Below, piece after piece: positions 45,994 to 57,504 of a DNA stretch of 64,000 bases (within the stretch, counting starts at the first letter, position 1; each line of letters opens with the position of its first letter). Under the pieces are notes generated by a model. The model worked only from the letters and a program-made list of their open reading frames with translations. It searched no databases and had not been told where the DNA came from. Source of the stretch: Nyssa sinensis. Its lineage: Eukaryota; Streptophyta; Magnoliopsida; Cornales; Nyssaceae. The stretch covers positions 15,708,515-15,772,514 of the forward strand of contig CM018038.1 of NCBI GenBank assembly GCA_008638375.1. The letters are read 5' to 3'. The translations under genes were made by a program, and so were the position numbers.

Positions 45994-47841
45994 ATGGATT
46001 TAATAGTGCCCACAAAACAAACCCATGAGGGGTTGTGTTCATTTCAAGGTGTTCATAGGGAGAGTACAAAGAACTATGGTTTGGGGGCTAAGGTTTGTTC
46101 CAATTCCAGTTCAGTAAGAGTCTTTGTAGGGCACAGAGCTCGCTCTCTTGCTCTATCTGTTGATAAGGGCGAGTTGAAAAAACAAGGGGGATTTCGAAAG
46201 CACAGGCAAAATCGGGTGTTCGCTACTTCAAAGGTTGAAATGTTGAGTTCTAATGGTCGGTTTTCGAATCTTGAGGACACCCCGCCAGGGCAATTGAGTG
46301 GTGGAGGTCCCTCTTCAAGTCCGTTGCAATCTTCACACAATTTTGAAGAATTTGAGAGTAATAACCATCTACGTAGACTGGTTAGAAATGGAGAATTAGA
46401 GGAAGGGTTTAAGGTTCTTGAGAGTATGGTTTCTTGTGGGCATATTCCTGATATTATTCCGTGTACGAGTTTGATTCGTGGGTTTTGTCGAATTGGGAAG
46501 ACTAAGAAAGCTACTAGAGTTGTGGAGATTCTCGAGGAGTCCGGGGCTCTTCCTGATGTTATAACTTATAATGTGTTGATTAGTGGGTACTGCAAGTCAG
46601 GGGAGATTGATAATGCCCTTAAGGTGTTAGACAGAATGAGTGTTGCTCCAGATGTTGTCACCTATAACACAATCTTGCGAACTTTATGTGGTAGAGGGAA
46701 ACTAAAACAAGCATTGGAGGTTCTTGATCGGCAACTGCAAAGGGAGTGTTATCCTGATGTTATCACATATACAATTTTGATTGAAGCAACTTGCAAGGAA
46801 AGTGGGGTTGGGCAGGCGATGAAGCTTTTGGATGAGATGAGTAGTAGAGGTTGTAAACCTGATGTGGTTACTTATAATGTCCTCATTAATGGGATTTGCA
46901 AGGAAGGGAGGTTGGATGAAGCAATCAAATTCTTGGATAATATGCCATCATATGGTTGCCAACCTAATGTAATAACCCACAATATTATTTTACGTAGCAT
47001 GTGTAGCACAGGAAGGTGGTTGGATGCTGAAAAACTGTTAGCTGAGATGCTTCGCAAAGGATGTTCTCCCAGTGTTGTTACCTTTAACATCTTGATTAAC
47101 TTCTTATGTCGAAAGGGATTATTGGGACGAGCAATTGATATTCTGGAGAAGATGCACAAGCATGGATGCACGCCAAATTCCTTGAGTTACAATCCGTTGC
47201 TTCATGGGTTTTGCAAAGAAAAGAAGATGGATAGGGCAATTGAGTATTTGGATATAATGGTGTCTAGAGGCTGTTATCCTGATATTGTAACCTATAACAC
47301 TTTGCTCACAGCTTTATGTAAAGATGGGAAGGTTGATGCTGCAGTTGAGATTCTTAATCAGCTAAGTAGCAAAGGTTGCTCTCCTGTTTTGATCACTTAC
47401 AATACGGTGATTGATGGGCTTTCCAAAGTGGGGAAAACAGACTGCGCAATACAGCTGTTGGATGAGATGCGGGGAAAGGGTCTCCGACCTGATATAATTA
47501 CCTACTCTTCGCTTGTGGCAGGGCTTAGTAGAGAAGGAAAGGTTGACGAAGCTATTAAATCTTTTCATGACTTGGAAGGATTGGGTGTCAGGCCCAATGC
47601 GATCACCTACAATTCTGTTATGTTGGGGCTATGCAAGGCTCGCCAGACTGATCGTGCTATTGATTTCTTGGCTTATATGGTATCCAAGGGTTGTAAACCT
47701 ACAGAAGCTACATACACGATTCTTATTGAAGGCATAGCTTATGAGGGTTTAGCAAAGGAGGCTTTGGAGTTATTGAAGGAGTTGTGCTCTAGAGGAGTTG
47801 TGAAGAAAAGTTCTGCAGAACAGCTGGTAGTCAAGATGTAG
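45994..47841 (+). CDS. P-type pentatricopeptide repeat protein, At1g09900-like
   Basis: This is an intact single-exon gene of 615 codons, as usual for plant PPR genes. PPR proteins bind specific RNA in chloroplasts or mitochondria and act in processing, stability or translation. Residues 1-~110 are Ser/Arg/Lys-rich with few acids early on, fitting an organelle transit peptide followed by a linker. From about residue 122, some 14 tandem ~35-residue PPR motifs follow (typical: VVTYNVLINGICKEGRLDEA). Nearly all are canonical P-type; the third is 33 residues, the only irregular unit. No E, E+, DYW or SMR domain follows, and the protein ends LVVKM after the last repeat. Overall order and the repeat wording resemble Arabidopsis At1g09900, from memory. 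The ATG (TAATCATGG context) is the first in frame. Confidence 0.96.
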   Translation: MDLIVPTKQTHEGLCSFQGVHRESTKNYGLGAKVCSNSSSVRVFVGHRARSLALSVDKGELKKQGGFRKHRQNRVFATSKVEMLSSNGRFSNLEDTPPGQLSGGGPSSSPLQSSHNFEEFESNNHLRRLVRNGELEEGFKVLESMVSCGHIPDIIPCTSLIRGFCRIGKTKKATRVVEILEESGALPDVITYNVLISGYCKSGEIDNALKVLDRMSVAPDVVTYNTILRTLCGRGKLKQALEVLDRQLQRECYPDVITYTILIEATCKESGVGQAMKLLDEMSSRGCKPDVVTYNVLINGICKEGRLDEAIKFLDNMPSYGCQPNVITHNIILRSMCSTGRWLDAEKLLAEMLRKGCSPSVVTFNILINFLCRKGLLGRAIDILEKMHKHGCTPNSLSYNPLLHGFCKEKKMDRAIEYLDIMVSRGCYPDIVTYNTLLTALCKDGKVDAAVEILNQLSSKGCSPVLITYNTVIDGLSKVGKTDCAIQLLDEMRGKGLRPDIITYSSLVAGLSREGKVDEAIKSFHDLEGLGVRPNAITYNSVMLGLCKARQTDRAIDFLAYMVSKGCKPTEATYTILIEGIAYEGLAKEALELLKELCSRGVVKKSSAEQLVVKM

Positions 47842-48189
47842 CTTGAGATGCATGCCATTGCCATCATTTGCTCTGAGATGACAAGTCACTGGTAACATAT
47901 GTGCTTGGATTTTGTTTGCTTTGATTTTCAATCATGAATGGTTTCACAAGAATCTTAATTCTTCTTTGTCTTATTCGATCAATCTTATTTCCTTGTCACA
48001 ATCATCAAACTTCAAAGCAATTTTGTTAGATAGTCCGTATAAGTCTTGTTCTCACTGTGTTTCTTGAGTTAGTTCTGAACATTCATGAACATATATGTGT
48101 ACTTGGGTGTGTCTCTCTGTTACCTGAACTATATGTACCATTTCAATCTTGCTTTGTGCTATTAGTTTCCATTGCTGTGATGGTTCTCT

Positions 48190-48703
48190 CTTTATTGTAC
48201 AATGTAATGACACTTCCCAAAAGAGTGTCCAATTTTTTTTCCACTTAATTGCGAGCACATTCCAGACACCTTATAAACACGTTTGGGACACCTATTATTA
48301 TTATTAATATTTTTTTGATTTTCCCTTGTTTTTTCTTCTTTTCCTTAGTTCTTTTTTTGGTTATATATATACATATATATGTTTTATGTAATAGTTAGTA
48401 AATTTGTTTTGGAACTTGAATAATAGATGTTGATGTTTAAATGTAGAAGTTCTTTGAATTTTTAATTAATAATTTTGTTATTTTAATATCTTAATAATAT
48501 TTTTGTGATTTGTGTATTTTTAAACTAATTTTAATTGAAATAACGTCAAGTTTTTATTATATGGTCATAGAAAAAATATAAAAAATTTACATATATTCAA
48601 CGTGTTTCTGACATGTCCGTATCTTACTTTTTTGAAAAATGACGTATCTGCATGTCAATGTCATGTCTGTCTATGTCCCGTCTCCGTACACGCGCTTCTC
48701 AGG
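48190..48703. mobile_element. hAT-like MITE of the GAAGCACGGA family, copy 3 (inverted)
   Basis: It lies in the opposite orientation to copies 1 and 2. AAAAGAGTGTCCAATTTTTT near the left and GACATGTCCGTATCTTACTT near the right match copy 4, and the right end ...CGCGCTTCTCAGG is the eroded complement of CTnnGAAGCnCG. TACAATG and CACAATG flank it approximately. Confidence 0.6.
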
Positions 48704-50207
48704 TCACAATGGAAACCATTAGTTTTGATCTTCTTTTACATGTCATAAGCTTTAATTTCCTTGTCATAGTAGTCATATTTCACGAAGTCCCACCTCTATG
48801 TTTGATAGTCCATCTGGCCTTAGTTTCACTATGGTTACATGGTATACCTTGTCACTATCATAGACGTGTGTTCGCATCTCGCTCCTTTAGCTTAACTATG
48901 TACTTGAGCATGCTTTCTATGAGTAAACCGTTGCAATAGTCATCTTTGGTAGTTGAACAAAATGATCAGTTGTCTTTATTAGTATGATTGTTGCTGAAAC
49001 AAAACTTGCTTTCATGGCAATGGATCATAGTTTCGTGAAATCAATAGATAATCTAGCTATTTCGCTCCAAAGGTATTACTATATCTACACTTTTTAATGT
49101 GATATTGAATTTGTGTTGAGTATGCTTATTGTGGTCTCTCCTTCTGATATCTTTCTAGTTTCTCATAAAGAAGAGAAGGAAATTTTGTTTTAGGTTTACA
49201 TTTATTTTGTGTGTATAAAGTGCCTCATCGAGACTCCATTACTCAATGGCGTGGAGTTATTGAGAAGGGGGAATGCAACTTAAACTTTCAATGGCAGAAG
49301 CCCTCTTAAAAATAGAATGAAATAACTGTCTCATATGCACTCGAACTTATAGTAAACATTTAGCGTTATATTAATCAATTTGGATGCCTTTGGCATATTT
49401 ACTACTACACATGCCAAATAAGAGTGGCAACAGTGCAAGGTGCTCCTTCCCCAATCCTGATTCCGATCTCGTTTATATTCTCTGTCTTCAATCCCGTTCT
49501 ACCCCACCTAAAGAGTTACGACAATCCCCCCCGCCTAAAGAGTTACCCAAACCCGGCTCCATTTACATTCTCGACGCTATCTCCGTCCCGCCCAGACCCC
49601 TAATGGATTTTCAAAACCCAACTCAACTCTGATTCCATTTATGAACTTTCCATACTCGGACGAGGTGGGGCCTGAGCCATCCCTAACCAAACATCAACTT
49701 CATCAGTTTGAATAGGTTCCCGATTCACAAACTCACATTTATTTTCTCTTAAAAAGTAAAGCATTAGACCGTGGTCTGATTTTGCATATGATATCAATGG
49801 GTAGCTATCAAACCCAGTAAGTAATTCTCTAGTACCGCCAAAGTACAAATTTTGAGCAGTTCGGGTTTAATTCGATGATATTATTAAAAAGTAAAATTAA
49901 AATTAGGGCTAAATAAAATGTGGTTGGGAATAATTGAGTTTTATATAATTTCAATTTTGATTCAGTATTATATGAATAAATTTATGTATTTTGTATGCAA
50001 AATGTCTATTGTATGATTTTTACATGTTCTTTCCCTTCTCAAATTATTTATTATTACCCATATTTACATGCATTAATCTAAGGTAAATGACATTAAACTT
50101 TGTAGTAATTATGATTCATATTAACATTCAGAAAATAACGAGAGAAGTTAACTCAAATGAATTATCTAATGCTACATTTACTAGCTACCTTTTTCTACAA
50201 CAATGAG

Positions 50208-50727
50208 TTATGAAGCACAGACACTATTTTGGCTCACGTGTCTATGTCGAATACTGACACTTTTTGGATACGTATCGGACACTCGAAAAAAGAGTGTCCA
50301 AATTTTTATATTTTTTTTGAATTTCAAATACTTTCTGGACACATTAGTACACGTTTTCTTTTTATTTTTCTCCCACCCCACCCCTTTCTCTTCTTCTCCG
50401 TAGGTTTTTTTTTAGGTTATATATTTATATAATAGTTAGTAAATTTATTTTGGAACTGAAATCATGGATGTTGATGATTTAATGAAGAAATGCTTAAATT
50501 TTTATTTAATGACTTTGTTATTTTAATATTTTTGTGATTATGTGTTTTTATGTCAATTTTAATTCAAATAATATTAAGTTTTTATTATATGATCATATGA
50601 AAAATATAAAAATAAATACATATATTCAATGTGTTCATGATATATTCATGTTTTACTTTTTTTGAAAAATATCATAGTTGTGTCGGTGTTTCGTGTCCAT
50701 ATCCGTATCCACATCCGTTCTTCTTAG
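50208..50727. mobile_element. hAT-like MITE of the GAAGCACGGA family, copy 4 (inverted)
   Basis: Termini TTATGAAGCACAG and (complement) CTAAGAAGAACGG, sub-terminal GACAC / GTGTC motifs and an AT-rich core. ACAATGAG (50200-50207) and ACCATGAG (50728-50735) match at 7 of 8 positions, a near-intact 8-bp target duplication that supports the hAT assignment for the whole family. Confidence 0.75.
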
Positions 50728-51785
50728 ACCATGAGACTGATTATTGAAACCCACTCATGTGAGAGTGCAATAATCAAAAGTAATAAAAATGAGGTGGTGC
50801 GTGTAACATAATTATTATTAGACGCTGGGAAAAATAGTTTGTTAGAGTTTCTTTAATGCATGTGTCAAATGAGATGTCAATTCTAAAATTTGACTATGAT
50901 GTAAAATAAGTTGCTTTAATGATATGCCATTTTATCTGTTAAAATATGGTAATGTCATATTAAATGTCACATTTCACATTAAAAATAATACATGCTATTT
51001 TGTGCCACGCCACCTCTTATAGTTCGATTCCATCTTTTTGTCTTGGGGTTCCTTTTTTTTCTTTATGAGCAAACCACTACCATTACACTTGTACGCCACT
51101 TCCTTTTTCTTTCCTTTAATGCAAATACCAATTCTTTTTGTTCAGATTTGTTGTGTTTACAACTCCATTTTTTCTAGAGAGCACTGCTTAAATCACAAAA
51201 AAGAAGCAGAACGACTATATCACAAAACAGAGTCAAAACAACTATTTTGCAACAACGGTTACAATGATTCTTTTGCTAAAAAATGGTAGTAAAAAAGAAA
51301 AGTAATTATGCTTAAAAATGACATTTTAATATTAGAACAGAATAATCAAAATATAATATTTTTGTATTATAGTAAGATTAAAATATAAATTTAACACGAA
51401 TGAAATAATATTTAGCATTCAAGATGCTCTTAGTTATTTTGAGATAGGGAGGGAGAGATTCTTCGTACATGTGTACACTGCACAATCAATGCAAAAGCAT
51501 CATAGCATGAAAAACCTGAGATTCCCTGGCATGTCAAAGTCAAAGCCAAATGGACAAGTCAGCCAATAAACATTCACTCATACCCAATCTCTTCTTTTCT
51601 ATTTTATTTTAAGAAGAAAACAAGTTGTCGATATGATTTTATGATATCTTCTATTCCTCTCTACCACACGCTAACGTTTTAACAAAGGAGAGAGAAAGAG
51701 AGACTCCACCAGTACTCCTTGTGAAGAATAATTCTTCATCACAAGTATCCAAGCTAGAAAGTTTTTCTTCAAAAAGTTTTAATCC

Positions 51786-52100
51786 ATGGAGAGAGATGAC
51801 AATACAGATCATGAAAATGGGTTGTTTTCATGCTGGGGTCGGCTCAAGCTAAAGCTTCCATGGACAAGAAGAAGAAGAAGAAGAAGAAATAGAAGGCAAG
51901 AAAGTGTGGGTTGCAGCATTACAAACATTCTGAAACCCAAAGCACCCAGACCAGTTGGTGGTTTCAGGTACGACCCTTTAAGTTATGCTCAAAACTTTGA
52001 CGAGGGTTGTTTGGATGAAGATAATGAGGACTCTTCCTATCGCGGATTCTCATCTAGATTTGCCGCCCCTTCTTTGAAAACACTCCAAAGCTCACCATAA
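51786..52100 (+). CDS. Small Arg-rich plant protein, tandem copy 1
   Basis: A 104-codon intact single-exon frame opening MERDDNTDHENGLFSCWGRL. Residues 28-34 are seven arginines, followed by N-R-R, a possible nuclear signal or nucleic-acid contact. Residues 58-75 read GGFRYDPLSYAQNFDEG, a motif I know from a family of small, uncharacterised angiosperm proteins sometimes labelled stress-induced; no function is established. The tail (75-104) is acidic, then Ser-rich. No signal peptide or membrane segment is seen. A GA-rich leader precedes it, and the ATG is in a good AATCCATGG context. It is retained intact in both copies, which argues that it is real. Confidence 0.82.
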   Translation: MERDDNTDHENGLFSCWGRLKLKLPWTRRRRRRRNRRQESVGCSITNILKPKAPRPVGGFRYDPLSYAQNFDEGCLDEDNEDSSYRGFSSRFAAPSLKTLQSSP

Positions 52101-52145
52101 TTCGAGCAAAGCATATATATAATTTTTGGTGCGCTCTTTAACATT

Positions 52146-52172
52146 ATATATATATATATATATATATATATT
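52146..52172. repeat. (TA)n microsatellite, 3' of copy 1
   Basis: About 13 TA units in the 3' flank. The corresponding tract in copy 2 (54963-54983) is shorter, which makes it a length marker between the two copies. Confidence 0.9.
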
Positions 52173-52562
52173 CTGTATATTGATATACTGTCATAATGTT
52201 GAGTGGAACACGCTTGCCTAGATGGGTATGTGACTTCTTGGGTTTATATATAGAAGATGCTTTTTTACACCTTTGCATGATTATAATTGGTCCATTTGGG
52301 GAAGAAATTGTTATAAACTTTGAATGAATCATTTTCAAATAGTTTATAAGTAGAGAGATGGTTTGGATAGTATGGAATTGTTAAAATAGTTTGATGTATA
52401 TTGTTGGTTTATTTTTTAACAACTTAAGTTTTTAAAATAATTAAGTTAACAGAAATATTTGAGGGGAATGAAGAGTTCACTTCCCACGCTTCTTTTTCTT
52501 ACTAGAAAGATTCTTTATCATCCTACAAGAGACATAAGATTAAATTTCACCTTAATTCGGAT

Positions 52563-53047
52563 TAGGAATGGCAATGAGGTGGGTTTGAGGTGGGGGAGCC
52601 CTTTTCCAACTCCATTTTGTAAAAAAAAAAGGCTTCATCTCAAGTCCGTTTAAATCCCATGATAAGTGGGATCAGTTCTCTATTTATTTTTAAATTTTTA
52701 TTTATTTTATTAGACTAATTATAATTAACACATTTCAACCGAAATAATGTGTTAAAAATAAAAAATATACATGTTAATAGAGAATTAAAATAACATTATT
52801 TTCTTTTTCAAACATATAATTCTATCAAATTTGTATAAACTTTAATAAGTAATTAAAAAATATTATTATAAACATTGATTATCTGGTATAACAATTTATT
52901 ATTATTTTGTTTTATATAATCGTGGTTAGACAAGGTGTATTCTCCCTAAATCCGCTCCAAATTCTAATAGAAATATCTTTTCTAAATTCATTTCATTAAG
53001 AGCGGAGTTGGTGATTTCCAACAAGACGAGTTAAATTATCGTCCGTA
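52563..53047. mobile_element. hAT-like MITE (TAGGAATGGCAA start) in duplicated block, copy 1
   Basis: It begins TAGGAATGGCAATGAGG, the same terminus as the element at 7492. ATTCGGAT (52555-52562) and ATCCGGAT (53048-53055) flank it (7 of 8). The right terminus is eroded. The core is AT-rich and similar to 45060-45490. Confidence 0.65.
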
Positions 53048-53059
53048 ATCCGGATTGAG

Positions 53060-54117
53060 GAGTTTCATGAGTTATTGTTTGAATTAGGATGAGAGAAAAA
53101 CATAGAAACAAAAATTTTGATTTTTTTTCCTTTCAAAATAGCCTCTATTTTGATAAAATTTGTAAAAATAGGCTTTCGTTAAAAATACTTATGCCATGTT
53201 TGATATGCATTAATAAATTTAGAAATGAAATTTTCATTCTCAAGTTTATCCGATTCTTATGTTTGGTATAATAAATTTATTAGAAATGACCATTCGAGAT
53301 AAATTACTATTCCCATGAGTAGTAGAAATTTTCGTTCTTTATAAAAAATAACATAAATAAAATTATATATACATAATATATATGTCATACTTACAAACAA
53401 ATATATAACTATTTAAATAAGTATATACAAATAAATATATCTATATATTAATATATGTATGTATATACATGCAAACAGGTACATATACTTAAAAATACAT
53501 ATATATATATATATAATGAAGATATAGATGAATAATGTCTATATAAATAAATCAATATAATATATATAAATTAACATGTATATACAAACACATAAATATA
53601 TATAATATATAAAAATAAATATCCAATAGAAATTTTACATTATTTGTGACTGTTTCAACACCAATAGAAAAAAAAATTCAAATCAGAAGGTGTGTGCTTG
53701 TGTCAATTTAGGTTGGGTTTTTCTTAAAATCTACTTAGTTATGATCAGTTTACAACCTTGACCATGGGAGCTAGCAGTCTCAATATATTCTAATTGAGAC
53801 TTAAACCACCACCTCTTCTTTTAAGAGGCGAGCTGATATCAGTCGTGCTAATTTTTGACGGCGATATACTTATATATGATATTAATATTACCGGTAATTA
53901 TTTGTAGGGTAATACTATTTTAAATTTGAATTCATGTTATAAGATATTTTAATTATCAATAATGCTAGACTTACTTAAAAACACTGCCAACTCATGAAGG
54001 TAAATATTTTTAGTAAAATATGAAAATAAGATTAGCATCACTCTTTAATTATTAAACATACACAACAAATTGTTATAAAGATATATACTTGAGTAAGAAA
54101 AAACTCAAATTTAAAAT
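53060..54117. other. AT-rich spacer of duplicated block, copy 1
   Basis: Very AT-rich, with long ATATATA-type runs at 53360-53620. No coding signal. It includes the ~95-bp segment missing from copy 2. Confidence 0.6.
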
Positions 54118-54250
54118 AATTGTGCTTAAAAATAACTTTTTAATATTAAAATAGAATAATCAAAATATAATATTTTTATATTATAGTAGGATTAAAATAT
54201 AAATTTAATAAAAATAAAATAATCTTTAGCATTCGAGATGCTGTTAGTTA

Positions 54251-54275
54251 TTGAGAGAGAGAGAGAGAGAGAGAT
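54251..54275. repeat. (GA)n microsatellite in copy 2 promoter region
   Basis: Copy 2 has a clean GA tract about 340 bp before its start codon. Copy 1 has the interrupted GAGATAGGGAGGGAGAGA at the same place, so the tract arose or was broken after duplication. Confidence 0.85.
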
Positions 54276-54604
54276 TCTTCATACGTGTGTACACTGCACA
54301 ATCAATGCAAAAGCATCATAGCATAAAAAACCTGAGATTCCCTGGCATGTCAAAATCAAAGCCAAAATGGACAAGTCAGCCAATAAACATTCACTCATAC
54401 CCAATCTCTTCTTTTCTATTTTATTTTATGAAGAAAACAAGTTGTCGATATGATTTTATGATATCTTCTATTTTCCTCTACCACACGCTAACGTTTTAAC
54501 AAAGAAGGAGAGAGAAAGAGAGACTCCACCAGTACTCCTTGTGAAGAAAAATTCTTCATCACATGTATCCAAGCTAGAAAGTTTTTCTTCAAAAAGTTTA
54601 ATCC

Positions 54605-54919
54605 ATGGAGAGAGATGACAATACAGATCATGAAAATGGGCTGTTTTCATGCTGGGGTCGGCTCAAGCTAAAGCTTCCATGGACAAGAAGAAGGAGAAGA
54701 AGAAGAAATAGAAGGCAAGAAAGCGTGGGTTGCAGCATTACAAACATTCTGAAACCCAAAGCACCCAGACCAGTTGGTGGTTTCAGGTACGACCCTGTAA
54801 GTTATGCTCAAAACTTTGACGAGGGTTGTTTGGATGAAGATAATGAGGACTCTTCCTATCGCGGATTCTCATCTAGATTTGCCGCCTCTTCTTTGAAAAC
54901 ACTCCAAAGTTCACCATAA
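54605..54919 (+). CDS. Small Arg-rich plant protein, tandem copy 2
   Basis: An intact 104-codon frame, identical to copy 1 except Leu65 to Val (in the YDPLSYAQ motif) and Pro95 to Ser near the C-terminus, plus a few silent changes. Domain layout is the same: N-terminal acidic/polar stretch, poly-Arg at 28-34, YDP-SYAQNFDEG motif, Ser-rich tail. The leader is also conserved apart from small indels, so both copies could be expressed. Confidence 0.82.
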   Translation: MERDDNTDHENGLFSCWGRLKLKLPWTRRRRRRRNRRQESVGCSITNILKPKAPRPVGGFRYDPVSYAQNFDEGCLDEDNEDSSYRGFSSRFAASSLKTLQSSP

Positions 54920-55379
54920 TTCAAGCAAAGCATATATATAATTTTTGGTGCGCTCTTTAACATTATATATATATATATATATATTCTGTATATTGATATA
55001 CTGTCATAATGTTGAGTGGAACACGCTTGCCTAGATGGGTATGTGACTTCTTGGGTTTATATATAGAAGATGCTTTTTTACACCTTTGCATGATTATAAT
55101 TGGTCCATTTGGGAAGAAATTGTTATAAACTTTGAATGAATCATTTTCAAATAGTTTATAAGTAGAGAGATGGTTTGGATAGTATGGAATTGTTAAAATA
55201 GTTTGATATATATTGTTGGTTTATTTTTTAACAACTTTAAGTTTTTAAAATAACTAAGTAATTTAACAGAAATATTTGAGGGGAATGAAGAGTTCGCTTC
55301 CCAAGCTTCTTTTTCTTACTAGAAAGATTCTATATCATCCTACAAGAGACATAAGATTAAATTTCGCCTTTATTCGGAT

Positions 55380-55868
55380 TAGGAATGGCTACGAGGTGTG
55401 TTTGAGGTGGGGGAGCCCTTTTCCAACTCCATGCTGTAAAAAAAAAAAGCTTCATCTCAAGTCCGTTTAAATTCCATGATAAGTGGGATAAGTTCTCTAT
55501 TTATTTTTAAATTTTTATTTATTTTATTAGATTAATTATAATTAAGACATTTCAAACGAAATAATGTGTTAAAATAAAAAATATACATATTAATAGAGAA
55601 TTAAAATGACATTATTTTCTTTTTCAAACATATAATTCTATCAAATTTGTATAAACTTTAATAAGTAATTAAAAAAAATCATTATAAACATTGATTATGT
55701 GGTATAACAATTTATTATTATTTTGTTTTATATAATCGTGGTTGGACAAGGTGTATTCTTCCTAAATCCGCTCCAAATTCTAACGGAATAGAAATATCTT
55801 TTCCAAATTCATTTCATTAAGAGTGGGGTTGGCGATTTCCAACAAGACAGGTTAAATTGTCGTCCGTA
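55380..55868. mobile_element. hAT-like MITE in duplicated block, copy 2
   Basis: It is the duplicate of 52563-53047 at the same relative position with the same flanks ATTCGGAT and ATCCGGAT, so it inserted before the block was duplicated. Confidence 0.65.
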
Positions 55869-55879
55869 ATCCGGATTGA

Positions 55880-57500
55880 GGAGTTTCATGAGTTATTGTT
55901 TGAATTAGGATGAGAGAAAAACATAGAAACAAAAATTTTGATTTTTTTTCCTTTCAAAATAGTCACCATTAGATAAAATTTGTGAAAATAGGCTTTCGTT
56001 AAAAATACTTATGCCATGTTTGATATGCATTAATAAATTTAGAAATGAAATTTTCATTCTCAAGTTTATCCGATTCTTATGTTTGGTATAATAAATTTAT
56101 TAGAAATGACCATTCGAGATAAATTACTATTCCCATGAGTAGTAGAAATTTTCGTTCTTTATAAAAAAATAACATAAATAAAATTATATATACATAATAT
56201 ATATGTCATACTTACAAACAAATATATATAACTATTTAAATAAATATATCTATATATTAATATATGCATGTATATACATGCAAACAGGTACATATACTTA
56301 AAAATACATATGTATATATAATGAAGATATAGATGAATAATGTCTATATAAATAAATCAATATAATATATATAAATTAACATGTATATACAAACACATAA
56401 ATATATATAATATATAAAAATAAATATCCAATAGAAATTTTACATTATTTGTGACTGTTTCAACACCAATAGAAAAAAAAAATTCAAATCAGAAGTTGTG
56501 TGCTTGTGTCAATTTAGGTCGGGTTTTTCTTAAAATCTACTTAGTTATGATCAGTTTACAACCTTGACCATAGGAACTAGCAGTCTCAATATATTCTAAT
56601 TGAGACTTAAACCACCACCTCTTCTTTTAAGAGGCGAGCTGATATCAGTCGAGCTAATTTTTGACGGCGATATACTTATATATGATATTAATCTTACCGG
56701 TAATTTTTTGTAGGGTAATACTATTTTAAATTTGAATTCATGTTATAAGATATTTTAATTATTAAACATACACAACAAATTGTTATAAAGATATATACTC
56801 GAGTAAGAAAAAATTCATCATATATAATTTGGAGTCAAGTATTGTTATTGGAGAATGCCTTTAACAATATCTGAATGGAGTATAAATGTTCAATAAGATC
56901 ATGGCTTCCTCTTGAGTTATGTTTTGTTGCATATCACAAGTCTATCTATCTTATGCTCATCTTTTCACATAAGGTGGGACTCATGGTAGATCTCATTAAT
57001 GTATGCTCATCCTTTTACATAAGGTGGGATCCACTGGTGAATCTTATAAATGTAGGCCTTACTCGATGTGAAAAAGTGAGTATAAAATGGACAGACTTGT
57101 AGTGAACAACAAAACATTATTCTTAGGCATTGCAATGGTTTTTTGCTAGTTCATTATCTATTAACACTGTCATGACTCATGAGTGTCCAAGAATATATCA
57201 CTAAGACGTGTGAATAATTAGAGGCCTTTTTTGATAAAGTAATTCTAAAGTCTTCAAAATGTTGACGAATTTTCTTATTTTCAAAAATACGAAATTATAA
57301 TTCAGTTTAGTTTGATTTCAGTCTAATTAATTAGTTTTAAGATTCAACTTAGTCTAATAATTACAGAATCAATAATTAAACTTTTGAAATGAATTATCAA
57401 TACATAAATTATAACAGAAATTTCACAATTGTTCAAGTAGAAATTTTCCTTACAAACCAAATTTGAACAAATGTTTACACAACTATGGACATACAACATG
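55880..57500. other. Spacer of duplicated block copy 2, then intergenic DNA to the transporter gene
   Basis: To about 56812 it repeats copy 1 spacer sequence. At 56945-57060 an imperfect ~55-bp repeat occurs (TATGCTCATC...ACATAAGGTGGGA twice). The rest is AT-rich and presumably includes the 3' UTR of the minus-strand transporter gene. Confidence 0.55.
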
Positions 57501-57504
57501 GAAT

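Larger units (their letters stand above)
47842..51300. other. Intergenic region with two MITEs
   Basis: The PPR 3' flank is at 47842-48190. Two copies of the GAAGCACGGA MITE lie at 48190-48703 and 50208-50727. At 48704-50200 and 50740-51300 I see AT-rich sequence only. Phrases at 49500-49640 (CCGCCTAAAGAGTTA repeated twice, CCCGCCCAGACCCC) look like a decayed GC-rich-ended MITE. Confidence 0.6.
51307..56812 (+). repeat. Direct tandem duplication of a ~2.8-kb gene-bearing block
   Basis: Copy 1 is about 51307-54117 and copy 2 about 54118-56812. The two are near-identical over gene, flanks and an internal MITE. Shared edges are TGCTTAAAAATRAC at the left and ATATATACTYGAGTAAGAAA at the right. 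Copy 2 lacks about 95 bp present in copy 1 (about 53953-54047), with TTAATTAT at both edges of the gap. Confidence 0.93.
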
